NCBI GenBank assembly: GCA_963920705.1
Contig: OY987233.1
Location: 7,616,001 to 7,680,000 of the forward strand
Direction of reading: 5' to 3'
Origin: Odiellus spinosus
Taxonomy: Eukaryota > Arthropoda > Arachnida > Opiliones > Phalangiidae
Length of the DNA stretch: 64,000 bases
The notes under the pieces were generated by a model, which worked only from the letters and a program-made list of their open reading frames with translations, had not been told where the DNA came from and did not search any database. Below are positions 34,901 through 45,973 of the stretch, piece by piece (the first letter of the stretch is position 1; each line of letters opens with the position of its first letter). The translations under genes and the position numbers were made by a program.

Positions 34901-37900
34901 CCCTTCCTCCTTCATCGAATCCTAATGGCGCTGAGTTTGATCCGGAAGAAGACGAACCCACGCTGGAAGCGGCTTGGCCTCATCTTCAAGTAGTCTACGA
35001 GTTATTTTTAAGATTCCTCGAGTCCCCCGATTTTCAACCCAACTTAGCTAAGAGACATATTGATCAGAAATTTGTGTTGCAGGTATTTACCGATGGAAAT
35101 ATTTCTCTGAAATTATCATTTTTAAATTGTTTTAACTTTTTTTTATTTCAATTTCAGCTTTTAGAACTTTTTGATAGCGAAGACCCGCGGGAACGGGATT
35201 TTCTAAAAACCACGTTGCACCGAATTTACGGGAAATTTTTAGGACTGAGAGCTTATATTCGAAAACAAATTAATAACATCTTCTATAGGTATTGTTTTCG
35301 TACATTTGTCTTTGAAAAAATGATCGGAGATTTAATGTTTCTCTTTTTTTGCAGTTTGTTCTTGGTTTCGCCTAATAGATTTATTTACGAAACCGAACAT
35401 CATAATGGCGTAGCTGAATTATTAGAAATTCTTGGAAGGTTAGTCCTTTTTCTCAATTGTTTTTAAGCTTTTAAATGTGGGTTTTAACTTGCGAGTTTTG
35501 CTGGTCTTCCCTGGAAATGCATTGTTACAATTTTGTAGTCTGTTTAACTAACTAGGCTTAGCGGGAATGGAGAGAATAGATAGGGATTGTGCTTAGCTGC
35601 AGGGAATAGAGGGATTGAGCGTGGCAGGAATAGTTGGATTAGTTTTGGCTGGCGTGGCAGGAATAGAAGGATTAGGCTTGGCTGCCCTGGTGAGAATAGA
35701 AGGATTAGGCTTAGCAGGAATAATCCACACACAATGAGTGTTACAAAGACTATAGTTTTACAGTCCAGTAACTTTAGACTTGTGTTTTTAAAACTGATTT
35801 GGAAACTTTCCAAGAAGCCTGTTTTATGAACAAAATGCCTCTTTTTGTTCCAGTATCATCAATGGTTTTGCCTTACCGCTGAAGGAAGAGCACAAAGTGT
35901 TCTTGCTTAAGGTTTTAATGCCCTTACACAAAGTGAAGAGTTTAAGCGTTTACCATCCTCAACTGGCGTACTGCGTGGTGCAGTTTTTGGAAAAGGATCC
36001 CAGTTTGACGGAACCGGTTATCGCATCTTTGTTGAAATTTTGGCCCAAAGTACATAGTCCCAAAGAAGTTATGTTCCTCAATGAGCTAGAAGAAATATTA
36101 GACGTTATTGAACCTGCGGAATTCACCAAAGTTATGGTGCCTTTATTTAGACAACTCGCCAAGTCCGTATCGTCTCCACATTTTCAGGTAAGATCTCTTT
36201 TTTGATCTAATTTGGCAAGTACTTCATGAAGAATAATTTTTGAAATTATTAAGCTTAACGTATTTCTTAGCATAGAAGTTAAGGTCTTAACACCTCATGA
36301 AAAATAGTTTGATTCATTCATTCAGTTTTAATGTAACTAACCGATTAATTATAGGCTTAATATATTTTTAACAAAAGTAAAAGGCGAAATCTTGACGAAT
36401 AATAGTTTTTGAAACAAATAAATAGGCTTAATGTAATTTTAACAAAATTTAAAGATTGAATACTTTATCGAAAAATAGTTTTTGAACAGTTTCATTAGGC
36501 TTAACGTATTTTAACGAATAGATTGATTAGTAAATGATTTCAACTACTGATACTGACATTTAAACTAATATTAGGGCTGTATTCCATCAAATATATTATT
36601 TTTCTTTAACTACTATTCTGGGCATCCCCAGAAACTTGTAGGTTGTTTGTTCATTGAACTTTGTCCTTTTGGAGGGTAGGTTGCCGAGAGAGCTCTTTAT
36701 TATTGGAACAACGAGTATATAATGAGTTTGATCAGCGACAATGCTAGCCAAATATTGCCCATTATGTTTCCGGCGCTTTATAAAAATTCAAAGACGCATT
36801 GGAATAAAACCATTCACGGTCTCATTTATAATGCCTTGAAACTTTTCATGGAAATGGACCAAAAATTATTTGACGAGTGTGTGCAGAATTTTAAGTCCGA
36901 GCGGCAAAGGTAAAAACCATTGTTTCTTCAATCTTGAACCATAAAAGTAACATAATTTCTTACAGTGAGAAACAAAAATTAAGGGAAAGAGAGGAAGCGT
37001 GGTCTAAAATTGAAAATTTAGCTCTTAAAAATCCTCAAGTACGTTAATATTCAAGTTTATTTTAACATTCGATGAGGATTAACGAAAAATTGATTTCTAC
37101 TTTTTCAATAGTTTCAAGATTGCCAGAATGTGAATTATAAAAATGAAGCGAATAAGAATAAAAATGAATTGCTAAGTAGTATAACGGAAGCCAGTTACGA
37201 ATCTGGATTCTCTCGTATAATCGGTTCCACCGACGAGGATGATTTGAATTACGATAAGCCCTTGTTTGAACAGGTGGTGGTAAGTCAAACACATTTTTTT
37301 TTGTTCGTAACTTTATTTAATCACGAGTGCAATTATAATATTGACAAGTTTATGGCGCCGCTTCTCTTGTCATTCTTGCTGTCATTGTGCTTTGCACATC
37401 ATTTTCTGAGCTTATTTGCATTTTAGTAATAAGTAACCACAAAACTTGACCATACGTAGATTATTATTAGGTAGTAAAGCTTCTCATGTAGGGGTAAAAA
37501 TGCACGACTGCTTAAAGGGTAGAATGCAACCTATAACAACAAGTTACTTATAAATGGGCCTAATCCACCAGTAAGTTTTTTACAAACAAATATTAAACTA
37601 GAAATAAATTTAAAACTTACCCGGAAAATAGACTTAGCTAGATACATGGAGATCTGAATTTCTTCGCATTGATGTATCAGCGACCAATGAGCAAATTAAG
37701 GCCCGACGTTAAGGCGAGATCTCTTTGAGACTTCCAATAACATTAGATTGGTCGCTGACCTATCAATGCGAAGAAATTCAGGATCCTACTTTCCTTGGAT
37801 ATTATTTAAATTGATTTCTACTTTAATATTTGTTTGTAATTTTTTTCTGGCAGAGTAGGCCTATTTAAATGAGAAGGACTTGATAAAAAAATCGCTTGTT

Positions 37901-40900
37901 GTTAGGTTGCGTTCTCCCAAGTTTGTAGGCAGCTAATTATTCACAAATGTTTGATGAATGCATACGTCCATAAACACGTTTTGTACAAACATAATAAACC
38001 TGAAAATATCTGGAAAAATGATTTTGAATTAAAAAGGCTCGGGGAAAATCATAATTATCTGGGAAATTTAAATGATAAAAAGCTTTTGTTCCTTAAAAAT
38101 GTTGCAAACCCAAAAAAGACCCAGTTTTATAGCACTTGAACCCGAGCTCTCTCTCTAGTTTATATTCAGCCCTACTTTTCCGTATTTCTAAGATATTTTT
38201 GCTGTTTAAGACCCCTTTATTGTAAAAATATACACAAAATATTCAACAAAAGTAGCCAGTAAAACCTGTTAATGTCAGGGGAATTCATTTTCAAAACCAT
38301 GTAAGAATCCTGATAAAAGCGAATGTTCGAAAAATTTCACTGGTAATCCAGTTAGAGTTAGACCTTTTTAGCAGACAAACTCTGCTTATGATGAAAATCA
38401 ATGAACATGTGATATACTAATCACTGTCATCTGCAAATAACTGTTGTCTATAAACACTTTTTACTGTCAAAAATGGGCAGTGTTCATCAAACATGGGTCA
38501 ATTGAGAGCTAGATAATTTATATCAACAGCGACATCTAGTGGCCAGAAATTTAAAAGGCCTTCATTATAGATTATTCACGCTTGTAGTAGAGCAAATTGA
38601 GAATGTCGTAAATTTGAGGACATATGACATGGTTGCAACAAATCAGGAAATACTTGAATTAAAAGGGTACTCTTATGCAAAATTATATCAATGGGGCAAA
38701 AAAGGATAGTTATTTGGTCATTAAAAATGATCAAGATGGTATCGGTAAACCTTTGAAAAACAATTTTGTGGCAACCCTGTATGTTTATGCTATTAGAGAT
38801 AAATTTTTCATGAATCTTCAATCCCCAAATTTGTACCCTATTTTGGCACTGGATGTGTACGGCTGTTTACACTTGAATTCTGTTAGTCACTCTGGCTACC
38901 AACAAGGTTTCTAGATAGTTAGGAGTTTACTAGCATTCCCTCTTGTTCTCGCGCTAGTTCTTACAAAACTAACATTTGATAACGTTAAATGTAAGTTGCC
39001 AGTTTTTACAATATTAAATATTGTTACCTGTAATATGTAACTTAAAGTGAGGAGTCCAAACCAATTTGATATTCGTATGGGTTTCTGATATCGAGGTATT
39101 CAGGTCTTTATAACCAATATTCAAAGATGTCATGCCAAGATCTTAAAATATATCAAAAATGGAAATATTAGTGTTGAAAAATCTCAAAATATGTGAGAAA
39201 TCAACATTTTTAAAACAAAAATTTATCCAAAAATACAGCGATTGAGAAAACCACCCAAAACTCTTGATATCACAGCTATCTATTTTACTTTGATTTTGTT
39301 GTTCTCATTTCAACAAAATCCCTCGTTGGTAAATTGGTTTAGTTATCATTCTCATGAAAACGAGTATTAAATCCAAATGGCAAATGACTGAAACCTCTAT
39401 TTTGTCTGCTTAATTACAACTTTTCCTTGGAAAGCCCTTTAATCTCTCTATTATCTAAATTCCTTGTCACTGAAATGATATCCATTATTTTTAAATTCTA
39501 AATTCTATCGCATTGTATCGGTAAAGAGCCAGAGTTTGCGCCTTTGATATAGTGTGCCTCTCTGACATAAGGTGGGTGCTGATTTTGTGGGTTTCATTTT
39601 TACTAGCCGGCATTTTGTATCTAGATGAAAAGTACGTCAAAATTTTTTAATTTCAATGGTTTGAATCCTTTTAATCATGCACTTCATAAGGTTATAAAAA
39701 TCCCAATGTTATCTCCGTCATATAATGGGGTTTAGATTAAGAAGTTAAGGAAAAATTAAACACTACACTCTAGAAAAAATTCACTCGTGCAGGGCTCCCA
39801 GACCACCTATATTACCTATAATTCTGAAGTGATCCTATGAAAACCTATAATTTCACTTTCTAACCTATAATGCCTATTTTTTGGGTAATTTGTTCAATTT
39901 CGCTGATAAAATTCGAAATGAATGATCCATATAACTATAAAAGTTATACTTTTGCTTGAAAAAGTGCAAATGTTCGCAAAAACCAAAGCTGTGGCAGAAA
40001 GGTTTCCTCTCCTAGGTCACTGGTAATTATTACTCTATTTTATTCGAGGTTAGGTAAACTTTCGGGAGGGGGCGTGAGTAGCTAGTAGTGCCAAAGAAAG
40101 GCAGAGGGACTAGTCTTGAGGCTATAGACCCTATATTTCATTACATGTCAGCAAACCCATATTTTTTGACACTAAAAAACTATAAAAAGTCCTAAATTGA
40201 TATTTTTGGACCTACAAATAAACTAGATTTTGGCTTTTAAAACCTATAATACTGTTTTTGGGCTATGCACTGGAAGTCCTGGAGCATAGTTCTGGATAGA
40301 CGGATTTATGGATATATTTTAACACGCGTGCTGTAAATAGTGAGGAATGACATCATATGATCAGTTTTAACCAGAAGTAGTTACATGAAAAATTAGGAAT
40401 CTTCAATTATTAGGATATTTCTCATTGAAACCCATGTAAAGAAGATTCGATGCATGCTATTACAATTTTGGACAAAACATAATTCTGGATAGACTGATTT
40501 ATGGATAACCTTTAACACGCGTACTGTAAATAGTGAAGAGTGACGTCATATGATTAGTTTTAACCAGAAGTAGTTACATGAAAAATTAGGAATCTTCAAT
40601 TATTAGGATATTTCTCATTGAAACCCATGTAAAGAAGATTCGATGCATGCCATTACAATTTTGGACAGAACATAACTCTGGATAGACTGATTTATGGATA
40701 ACCTTTAACACGCGTACTGTAAATAGTGAGGAATGACGTCCCAAACCACCTATAATACCTATTTTTTTGGGTAATTTGTTAAATTTCGCTGATAACATTC
40801 GAAATGAATGATCCATATAACTATAAAAATTATACTTTTGCTTGAAAAAGTCCAAATGTTCGTAAAAACCAAAGCTGTGGCAGAAACGTTTCCTCTCCTA

Positions 40901-43017
40901 GGTCTCTTGAAATTATTACTCTATTTTATTAGAGGTTAGGTAGACTTTCGAGAGGGGGCTAGTAGCTAGTAGTGCCAAAGAAAGGCAGAGGGACAGGTCT
41001 AGAGGCTAAAGAACCTATGTTGCATTACATGTCAGCCTAACCTACCTATAAAACCCCTATTTTTTTTACATGAAAAACCTATAAAAAGTCCTATAAATGG
41101 ATATTTTTGGACCTATAAATTTTTGGCTTTTAAAACCTATAATACCTATAATTTTTTTTTTTTTTTTGGGCTATGCTCTGGGAGCCCTGCTCGTGTTTAA
41201 AATTTGCCCTTTGAAAGTCTTTTTCTCTTACACACATCATCATAGCATTGAAGAGTGCATAGTATAACTCTAAGGGCGCTCATACTTGAGCCGTGTGAGC
41301 CTTTAATAAGCTCTGTGTCAAATAAGCACATACATCGTTCTAAAACTCTTTTCTAAAGTGTAAGTTGATTGTCTTTACCTGTATTTGAAAAGAACAAGCC
41401 TCTTAATATTTGGTACCCTTCTGTTCATGTGATCAGTCTTTTTATTTCGAAAGACATTGAGTTTGCAATACGAACAAAATTAGAACACCTTCATCTCTAG
41501 GATTTAATAACTTAAGGCGGGTTCTCAAGTGAACGAGAAAGTGAAAAAATCAAACCTTGGTAGAAAGATTTTAAAATCAATTTCTTACTCAGGAATTTGC
41601 AAAAGTAAATTACTATTGGACACTTTTGCTGATTGGTGTTTGAGATGTTTTAACTTCAGCTCTACGCTAGAGCTACGTATTCTCGCTTGTAAACGTGCTT
41701 TTAGAGATAAATTGGAGATGAAAGAAGGTTGGATCATATAAGCAGACCCCATTCCCCAAAAAAAGTTGATCAGAGATCCCAAGGAGTTATTTTGACATTG
41801 TAGGAGCATAAGAGGTCCCAGGAGATTTTTTGGCAAGGGAGACATTGATTAACCCCCAAAGTCTCGAGTAAAATCTAATGAATTTGCATGAATGAAGAAA
41901 ATTTACATGGACCCATTGTTGAGCCATTTGATACCAACCTCACTTGTTGAGTCATAATTTTCAGTCACTGAATGAAAAGTTTCCAATTAATAGAAAGTTC
42001 CCACTTGCATTGACTGATGGTATTTATTACAACAGGGATCTACTTATCACCTTCCATTCCCCCAAATACCACTTAACTGTTAAGTAAAATGGGAACTTGA
42101 CTCCCTAGTTTCATGCGATTGTATAAAAAAGTATATATCTTATCAATTTAATATTTCATCTTGTATAATGCAAAAGGTTCTTGTAGATATTCGGTCTGGC
42201 CTATCTTGAGTTTTATTATATTTGTCTAATGTGTACAATAGAACTCATTGTTCATCTATCTCACACGCTTTACCATCTAGTGTTGCTTTATAGAAATGAT
42301 CCTTGGGTGATGCTTATATAGACAAATCTTAGCCTCATCACTCCTGAACTTGTGCTCCGACGAGACGCTTCTTATGTAATTGTCTATCATTCCTGAATGT
42401 ATATTTCAAAGACTAGATATTTCATTCATTTATATAAAAGGAATGGTTTGAGTTATTTTCCCAAGCTTAAAATATTCATACTTGTAGAATTGAGATCAGG
42501 CATTGAACGTTTTTGGCATTGATAGGCTCTTGATGCCTCATTCAAACCGATTTAGCGCCCCTTAAAATAGTACAAATATATATTAATCATTGTAAGGAGT
42601 TGAGCACTCAATCCCGCGAGATATGCTAAGCCTTGGCATAGTTTTTCAAGACGATATTTTGAGTATTTAATCAAATCTTTTCACAATTTGAAGCCTAAAT
42701 ACTGTTTATAATGTTGCTTAAATGCTATTTGGTAATTTCTACTTAGAAATAGTTAAAGTTATGTTAACGGAAGTTTTCCCGTTATATTCTTTTTCACTGA
42801 CCCCTTTTAAACTCATCATCATTATCAAATCAAAATCGTTTGATTCTACAACTCCCTCCCCTATTTTTCTTAGGCACCAGTTAACGTAAAGAGAGAAATT
42901 AAACCTCTATTACGTCGCAAATCCGAACTTCCCCACGATACTATGACCTTAAAAGCGCTGAATGACCATAAACGAGCTGACGAGTACCTGGTTCCGGCTC
43001 CTTCTGAAAATAGTTAA
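19904..43017 (+). CDS. PPP2R5: PP2A regulatory subunit B56 (PPP2R5 / widerborst family)
   Basis: Regulatory B' subunit that steers the PP2A core enzyme to substrates carrying LxxIxE motifs; acts in cytosol and nucleus. Coding exons: 19904-19930, 20105-20176, 32406-32810, 34879-35082, 35158-35288, 35379-35438, 35854-36187, 36680-36909, 36966-37038, 37112-37279, 42874-43017; GT-AG junctions, phases close, stop TAA; 615 residues. The first 33 residues are a low-complexity Gly/Asn/Lys leader; a Ser/Pro/Lys-rich stretch follows, and the HEAT-like B56 core begins near residue 90. Diagnostic strings include [48 protein letters not shown] and [17 protein letters not shown]. The last exon has RRKSELP then a basic/acidic tail near 582-606, as in delta/gamma-type B56 proteins with nuclear-targeting tails. 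Exon joins in the core were chosen to match the family. The first two exons rest on splice signals and composition only. A 24-nt alternative acceptor exists before 35379, and an alternative start exon may lie at 31845. Confidence 0.92.
20903..21050. repeat. Imperfect foldback (inverted repeat) of about 148 bp
   Basis: Arms read TTAATTCACAAGGACACAC ... AATATATTCAGAGACTACG ... and, inverted, AGTCTCTAAATAAATATATTTAGTGTG ... TTCTTGTGAATTAATA, meeting at a CTTCATCTGAAGATG centre. Probably a small foldback transposon or the end of a retroelement; no coding capacity. The longest arm stretches are quoted only in part. Confidence 0.6.
22800..23440. repeat. Dispersed repeat family D copy 2, split by a MITE
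   Basis: Shares TTAGTTATTTTTAATCGATTT, GTTATCAAAGACT, CTCAAGAAAACTGAG and TCTTTTTCGGTTCA-like phrases with 34225-34785 and parts of 11030-11500. The MITE at 23154-23296 is inserted within it. Termini unresolved. Confidence 0.45.
23154..23296. mobile_element. MITE family A copy 2
   Basis: Starts CCCTTACCGAAAAAAGTTAG and ends CTAACTTTTTTTGGTAAGGG, with the family interior of TCTGAAGAGGTCCTC and AAGACTTCCCC blocks. Inserted into dispersed repeat D. Confidence 0.85.
24463..24650. mobile_element. MITE family A copy 3
   Basis: Starts CCCTTACCTAAAAAGGTTTG and ends CTAACTTTTTTCGGTAAGG. Flanked by TAC at the left and TAC at the right, consistent with a TA target duplication. Interior GAGGTCTTGGGGAAGTCTT repeats are typical of the family. 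Confidence 0.8.
24795..25175. mobile_element. hAT-like repeat family F copy 2
   Basis: Contains AACCTGGAAAAGTGACGG, CCCAAAAGGTCAGGGAATA, GGTCAGAGAAATTATATAT and, near its end, GGTCAGGGAAAACCTGGAAA and TACGATATCCCTG, the last matching the inverted CAGGG.TTCGTA end of the copy at 13992. The left end is degraded. Runs of T inside. Confidence 0.55.
26920..27015. repeat. 96-bp hairpin repeat
   Basis: Arms CCTTCCAGCGAACAAAATAC then TCGTGGCA and TGCCACTAGTATTTTG then CTCGCTGGAAGG are near-perfect reverse complements around a short spacer containing GAGACGTGAGAAACATGG. Could form a strong stem; probably a tiny foldback transposon. Confidence 0.75.
27028..27220. mobile_element. MITE family A copy 4
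   Basis: Starts CCCTTACCAAAAAAAGTTAG and ends CCTAACTTTTTCCATAAGGG. A TA dinucleotide flanks both ends. Located inside the long-TIR element. Confidence 0.85.
28345..28420. repeat. SINE 3' body fragment
   Basis: Shares TTTGTAGCATCT, CAA.CTGT.GTAATTT-like and AGTAAAGTCATC-type phrases with the sequence just after the tRNA-like head at 29095-29171. Only the 3' body is present here. Confidence 0.45.
28437..28582. mobile_element. MITE family C copy 2, near-perfect palindrome
   Basis: 146 bp: left TTAAAGTGGACACAACCCGA, CTCTAGGCCTCGTCAAATTG; right CAATTTGACGAGGCCTGCAT, AGAGTCTACTTTAA, with a GAATTCAATGAATTC centre. The whole element can fold back on itself. It is the shortest family C copy and shows what the termini look like without interior. 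Confidence 0.85.
29095..29265 (+). repeat. tRNA-derived SINE with tRNA-Thr-like head
   Basis: 29095-29171 resembles a tRNA: A-box-like TGGCAGAGTGA, an anticodon loop CTTGTAA (TGT, threonine, at 29132-29134), and a T-arm GTGGGCTAAAATCCCAC in which the usual TTCGA is lost. It is followed by a non-tRNA body containing GGTTTGTAGCATCTAACGG that recurs near 28345. The degraded T-loop and 3' body argue for a SINE, not a working tRNA gene. Confidence 0.55.
30196..30471. mobile_element. TIR element family G copy 1
   Basis: Ends CTTGAAGGAAGGAAGTTGTA then TTCTGGAGTGGAAA, and inverted TTTTCCACTCCGGAATACAA then CTTTGTTTCTTCAAG. A related element lies at 47425-47735 with its interior in the opposite orientation. 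No coding capacity recognised. Confidence 0.65.
31118..31370. mobile_element. MITE family B copy 2, right end missing
   Basis: Starts GGGAGAATGCAACCCAACAA and carries the family phrases CGGCTTAGCTGGATTC, CATTGATGTGTCGGCTACC, GGCGAGATCTCCAAGAGGCT and GCTAAGCCTATTTTC. The right inverted end (GGTTGCATTCTCCC) is not found, so this copy is truncated. Confidence 0.7.
31788..31850 (+). promoter_or_regulatory. CpG-rich, CRE-like block inside B56 intron 2
   Basis: Contains TGACGTGA (31789-31796) and GACGTCAC (31800-31807) as an inverted pair, then GTTGCCGCCAAAATGGCCGCC, which also holds a YY1-like AAAATGGC core. Such a block is unlike the AT-rich intron around it and would suit an internal promoter of the downstream B56 exons. 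Confidence 0.35.
31845..31907 (+). CDS. Possible alternative first coding exon of the B56 gene
   Basis: An ATG in strong context (GCCGCCAAAATGGCCGCC) opens 21 codons that stop exactly at a donor-like GTGAGA at 31908 in phase 0, the phase needed to join the exon at 32406. Upstream at 31788-31807 is a CpG-rich block with TGACGTGA and GACGTCAC, CRE-like motifs. B56 genes in other animals use alternative N-termini, but nothing in the 21 residues is a recognised motif. Speculative. Confidence 0.25.
32041..32160. mobile_element. MITE family A copy 5, truncated
   Basis: Begins TTAGTCTGATCTGAAGAGG and holds TCTTGGGGAAGTCTTGAGG, ACTTCCCCAAGACTTCTTG and ACATAATGGAAGACC. Both terminal CCCTTACC-type ends are lost. 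Confidence 0.75.
33045..33223. mobile_element. MITE family A copy 6
   Basis: Starts CCCTTACGGAAAAATGTTAG and ends CTAACTTTTTTCGGCAAGGG in B56 intron 3. Interior ACTTCCCC and GACATAATGAAAGA blocks are typical. Confidence 0.85.
33659..33820. mobile_element. MITE family A copy 7
   Basis: Starts CCATTACCAAAAAAAGTTAG and ends CTAACATTTTTCGGTAAGGG. Including one extra T/A at each end it is bordered by TA on both sides (TTTA-TCC and GGGA-TATT), as expected for Tc1/mariner-type insertion. Confidence 0.85.
34225..34785. repeat. Dispersed repeat family D copy 3, split by a MITE
   Basis: Has AGTTATTTTTAATTTTGGAC, TTATCAAAGTTGCAAACTAG, AAAAATTCTCTGGAAAAG, then after the MITE TTTCTAACAAACCTCACTTT and GACGAACTCTCATTGGCATC, which parallel the copy at 22800. 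It ends shortly before the B56 exon at 34879. Confidence 0.45.
34415..34589. mobile_element. MITE family A copy 8
   Basis: Starts CCATTACGGAAAAAAGTTAG and ends CTAACTTTTTTTGGTAAGGG; bordered by ATAT on both sides, compatible with a TA duplication. Sits inside dispersed repeat D in B56 intron 3. Confidence 0.85.
35470..35830. other. B56 intron 6 with short GGATTAGGCTTGGC-type repeats
   Basis: Between 35550 and 35720 there are four to five imperfect units around GGAATAGAAGGATTAGGCTT and GGCTGGCGTGGCAGGAATAG. They give open frames on both strands but no recognisable protein. The intron separates the exons ending at 35438 and starting at 35854. Confidence 0.5.
37517..37918. mobile_element. MITE family B copy 3, full length
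   Basis: About 402 bp, from GGGTAGAATGCAACCTATAA to TTGTTAGGTTGCGTTCTCCC. The interior carries an inverted pair GAATTTCTTCGCATTGATG and CAATGCGAAGAAATTCAGG around the motif GGCGAGATCTCTTTGAGACT. This is the best-preserved copy and defines the family. Confidence 0.85.
39790..41189. mobile_element. Composite hAT-like element with internal duplications
   Basis: Outer ends CAGGGCTCCCAGA (left) and TCTGGGAGCCCTG (right) are a perfect 13-bp inverted repeat, flanked by a 6-bp direct repeat CTCGTG (39784-39789 and 41190-41195). The left 490 bp and the right 450 bp are direct repeats of each other (CCACCTATA-ATACCTAT, GGTTAGGTA, GGACCTA, GGGCTATGC). Between them a roughly 205-bp unit (TGGATAGACTGATTTATGG, AACACGCGTACTGTAAATAG, GAAACCCATGTAAAGAAG) is repeated about 2.3 times from 40285 to 40740. 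No transposase recognised. Confidence 0.8.
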
Positions 43018-43065
43018 GGTCAATTGTATTGCGTAACAAAACTAAAAGAAATAATGCGATCTTAT

Positions 43066-43071
43066 AATAAA
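43066..43071 (+). terminator. Candidate polyadenylation signal of the B56 gene
   Basis: Canonical AATAAA 49 bases after the B56 stop codon. It would give a very short 3' untranslated region; later AATAAA-like sites could also be used. Confidence 0.35.
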
Positions 43072-45973
43072 ATTAAGAGAAAATAAACAACAAACGCTCC
43101 TATCATCATTTTCCCCCCAAATTTGTAAAACTATATTGAAGGAAAACAAAAAATGCAAACAAACCCAATATATATAAAAAATAAAACGCTTCTTAAAGTC
43201 ATCAGTGATTTTAAAAGCGCGATTAAAAAAAATTGAAGGAACAAAAAAAAAAAGTTTAAAAAACTGGTGTATTATTTTTTGTGTATTTTCATATACATAC
43301 ATTCCTTTATTATTTTTAATTATAATTAATGTACTACGATATTCCATTTTTTTGTTTTAATTATTGCGATTAAGAAACAAATTTAAAAGGGGGAAAAAAG
43401 TGAACGGGATTTACGATATTTAACAAAAGTTAACGTTGGAAGAAAATTTAGTTTCGTTTAGGTGATGACTGTACTACGCTTAAGTCTTATTACGTCAAAA
43501 CTTTTGTGGCGTTTTTGTTATTTCATGTATTTTTGAATTTTTTCTTTATCCCAATTATCTTAGTCTTTTTTTTTTTTTTTTTTGTTTAAATATCCCTTCT
43601 CAATCTTCAAGAAAAATAATTTTTCCTTGCGAATCTTTGTCATATAACGTCAACATTTAATCCATTTATTTGCAAAAGCAGCAAAACCAATTGTTTATAG
43701 ATTTTTTTTAATATCAATTATTTTTTTTTTTTTTTTTTTGTGGCGAGAATATCAGGGTGTTTTTGTTAATGTTCGTTTATTTTTAGATCTATTAGGACAA
43801 AAACAAATTGAATCCAAACAAAATGTAGTTATATATGCTTCGGTGCTACCTCTAAAGTGTTAAAAATAATAAAAAATAATATTAAAATTAAGGAGAATAT
43901 ATGCTGAAAATATAATTTGACTTTTTCATAATTGAATCCGCGTGCTAAAATTAGCGTGTCCCTTTTTATGGGTGAAATTTCCCAATTAATTGAGGGTGGC
44001 CATGGCTTAATTGAAATTTTAGGTTAAATTTGATGGTCAATTCTATTTGAGGACCAAGGCTTAGATAAGATTTTATGTTCAATTTGAGGACCAAGGCTTA
44101 GTCGAGATTTCTTAAGAGTGGTTTTCTTAGAAATTGGGGCATTAAATGTGTAATCAACAAGTTTTAGTGTTAAACTTTTGGATTGAAGTAAAGTTAGCAA
44201 GCCGTTTAATAGTACATTACGACTCAACTATTCTATCGCCATCTGTTGTTATTTTGAAGAATATTATCACTATATTATTATAGGTTAGTTTAAGATTATG
44301 TGAAGGCCAAGGCTTAAGAGTTGAGAGAAATAGCTTGGTTTTAAATGAGTAATCAACAAGTTTTTCTTGAATTTGGTAAATTATTAGGGGTTGAACCTCA
44401 TCTTTAATGAAAGTAAAATTGGACCAATTAAATTAGACCACCCTGAAGTGTATATTAAGAGTCAACTATTCTGTGGCCATCTGGTGTAATTTTGAAGACC
44501 TTATCACGTTACTATTGGTGAAGTTTTAAGTTTCGATTTGTTTCATATAAATTATCTTTTCATAAAAGGAAAATGACTCGTTTTGAGCAAATGACCAAAC
44601 AAGCTGAAATATTGTTTAACTTAGGGCCCATCTTTATCGTTAGTTTAACCCAAAAGAAAAGCATTAACTTAAAACGAAACCCCAGAAAAAATCACACATA
44701 CAAAAATTGCAATGCGATGCTTATTTTAGCACGCCGATTTTGTATTTAAATTAATTTGAATTATATTTTCAAGCCATAATTTTACTTTTAACTTTTCCCT
44801 ACCCATTTCTCTTGATTAGACTTTATTTTTACTTTCTGATAATATGCAACAGCAAACAAAAATCCCATATAAAAGGCACCAAATGTTTTTGGTTTCAATC
44901 CTAAACGTGCCAAAATTTTGAAAAGTCAAATTGGATATAAAAACATACCTCTAGTAAACTTAAAAAAAGAACCAATTTTCCTAGTAAAATATCTGGTATA
45001 ATGAATTTCAGATTAAAATTAATTTTTCAAAAACTTTATGCGTGGAGTATGCATTGTGATAAAGTTAAAAATGAAACAAAATGTTTTTCTGCGCGTTTTT
45101 CGTATAAATTTCTTCACGATTTGGGTAATTTTTTGGTTTGAACTTTGATACAAAGGAACAATTAAACCAAAATAATTTCCACGCGATTAAATATTAATTT
45201 ATAGGAAAATATACTTTTTTAAAAAAACTGATTAAAAAATTTAAATCTGGTGCGGGAGATTTTGAAATTAACTTAAATGCGATAGTTTTTAATATAATCT
45301 TTATATAGGCTGGTAAAATCTTTTTAGAAGTTAATTAGGGTATGAAATTGAGTTAATTTTCATTCTATTCCGCACCAAATTTATTTATTTTTTAAAATAA
45401 AATTTAATTGCACTTTTTTCTCGGCTCAACAACAATAATTAACGTAACAAAAAAAACTTTTTCTGTGGTGATTTATTTTTCCACACTGTATATTTGCTGC
45501 CTGTAAACAGATGGGATAATAATATTTGAAAAGAAAATGTCTACAATAAAAGTTACCTTTTCAGTAGGCTTAAATTGTTTAATGTTCTCCTACTTATGAG
45601 GTTGCGTTTGGAATTAATTTGGATAAGGTGAGATTGTTTATCTTTCAATTAAAGCGGGGTTGATTGTGAATTGGATTTTCAAGGGGGAATTTATCGGTTC
45701 CGGATTGAATGGACTCCGATCTTGAATAGGCTGCATGACCTTCGTCTCTGTCATTCCCGAGAAAAGTGGAAATATCAAAGCTGGTCGAGAGGAAATTTAA
45801 AATCAAGTCCGTTGCCTTTGCAAAAACTCTGACGACCCCTGAATTAAAAGGAATTCTTGTTAGGGTGGCTACTTTTATTGAAAAACGTCACTGAGTCGTC
45901 ATAAAAACTGGATTGAAGTTGCTTTGTTTATTGTTAGTGTTGTGTATGTTTATTGCTAAAACATTTGGTACTG

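Larger units (their letters stand above)
37280..42873 (+). other. 5.6-kb tenth intron of the B56 gene
   Basis: Holds MITE family B copy 3 (37517-37918) and the composite hAT-like element at 39790-41189. The stretch 41750-41840 has CCCCAAAAAAAGTTGATC and a TTTTTTGGCAAGGG end that may be a very diverged family A relative. The rest shows no coding signal I recognise. Confidence 0.6.

Noticed and set aside
38675..38914. Overlapping open frames on both strands near 38576-38914
   Set aside because: Short, in a B56 intron, overlapping on opposite strands, with no recognisable domain.
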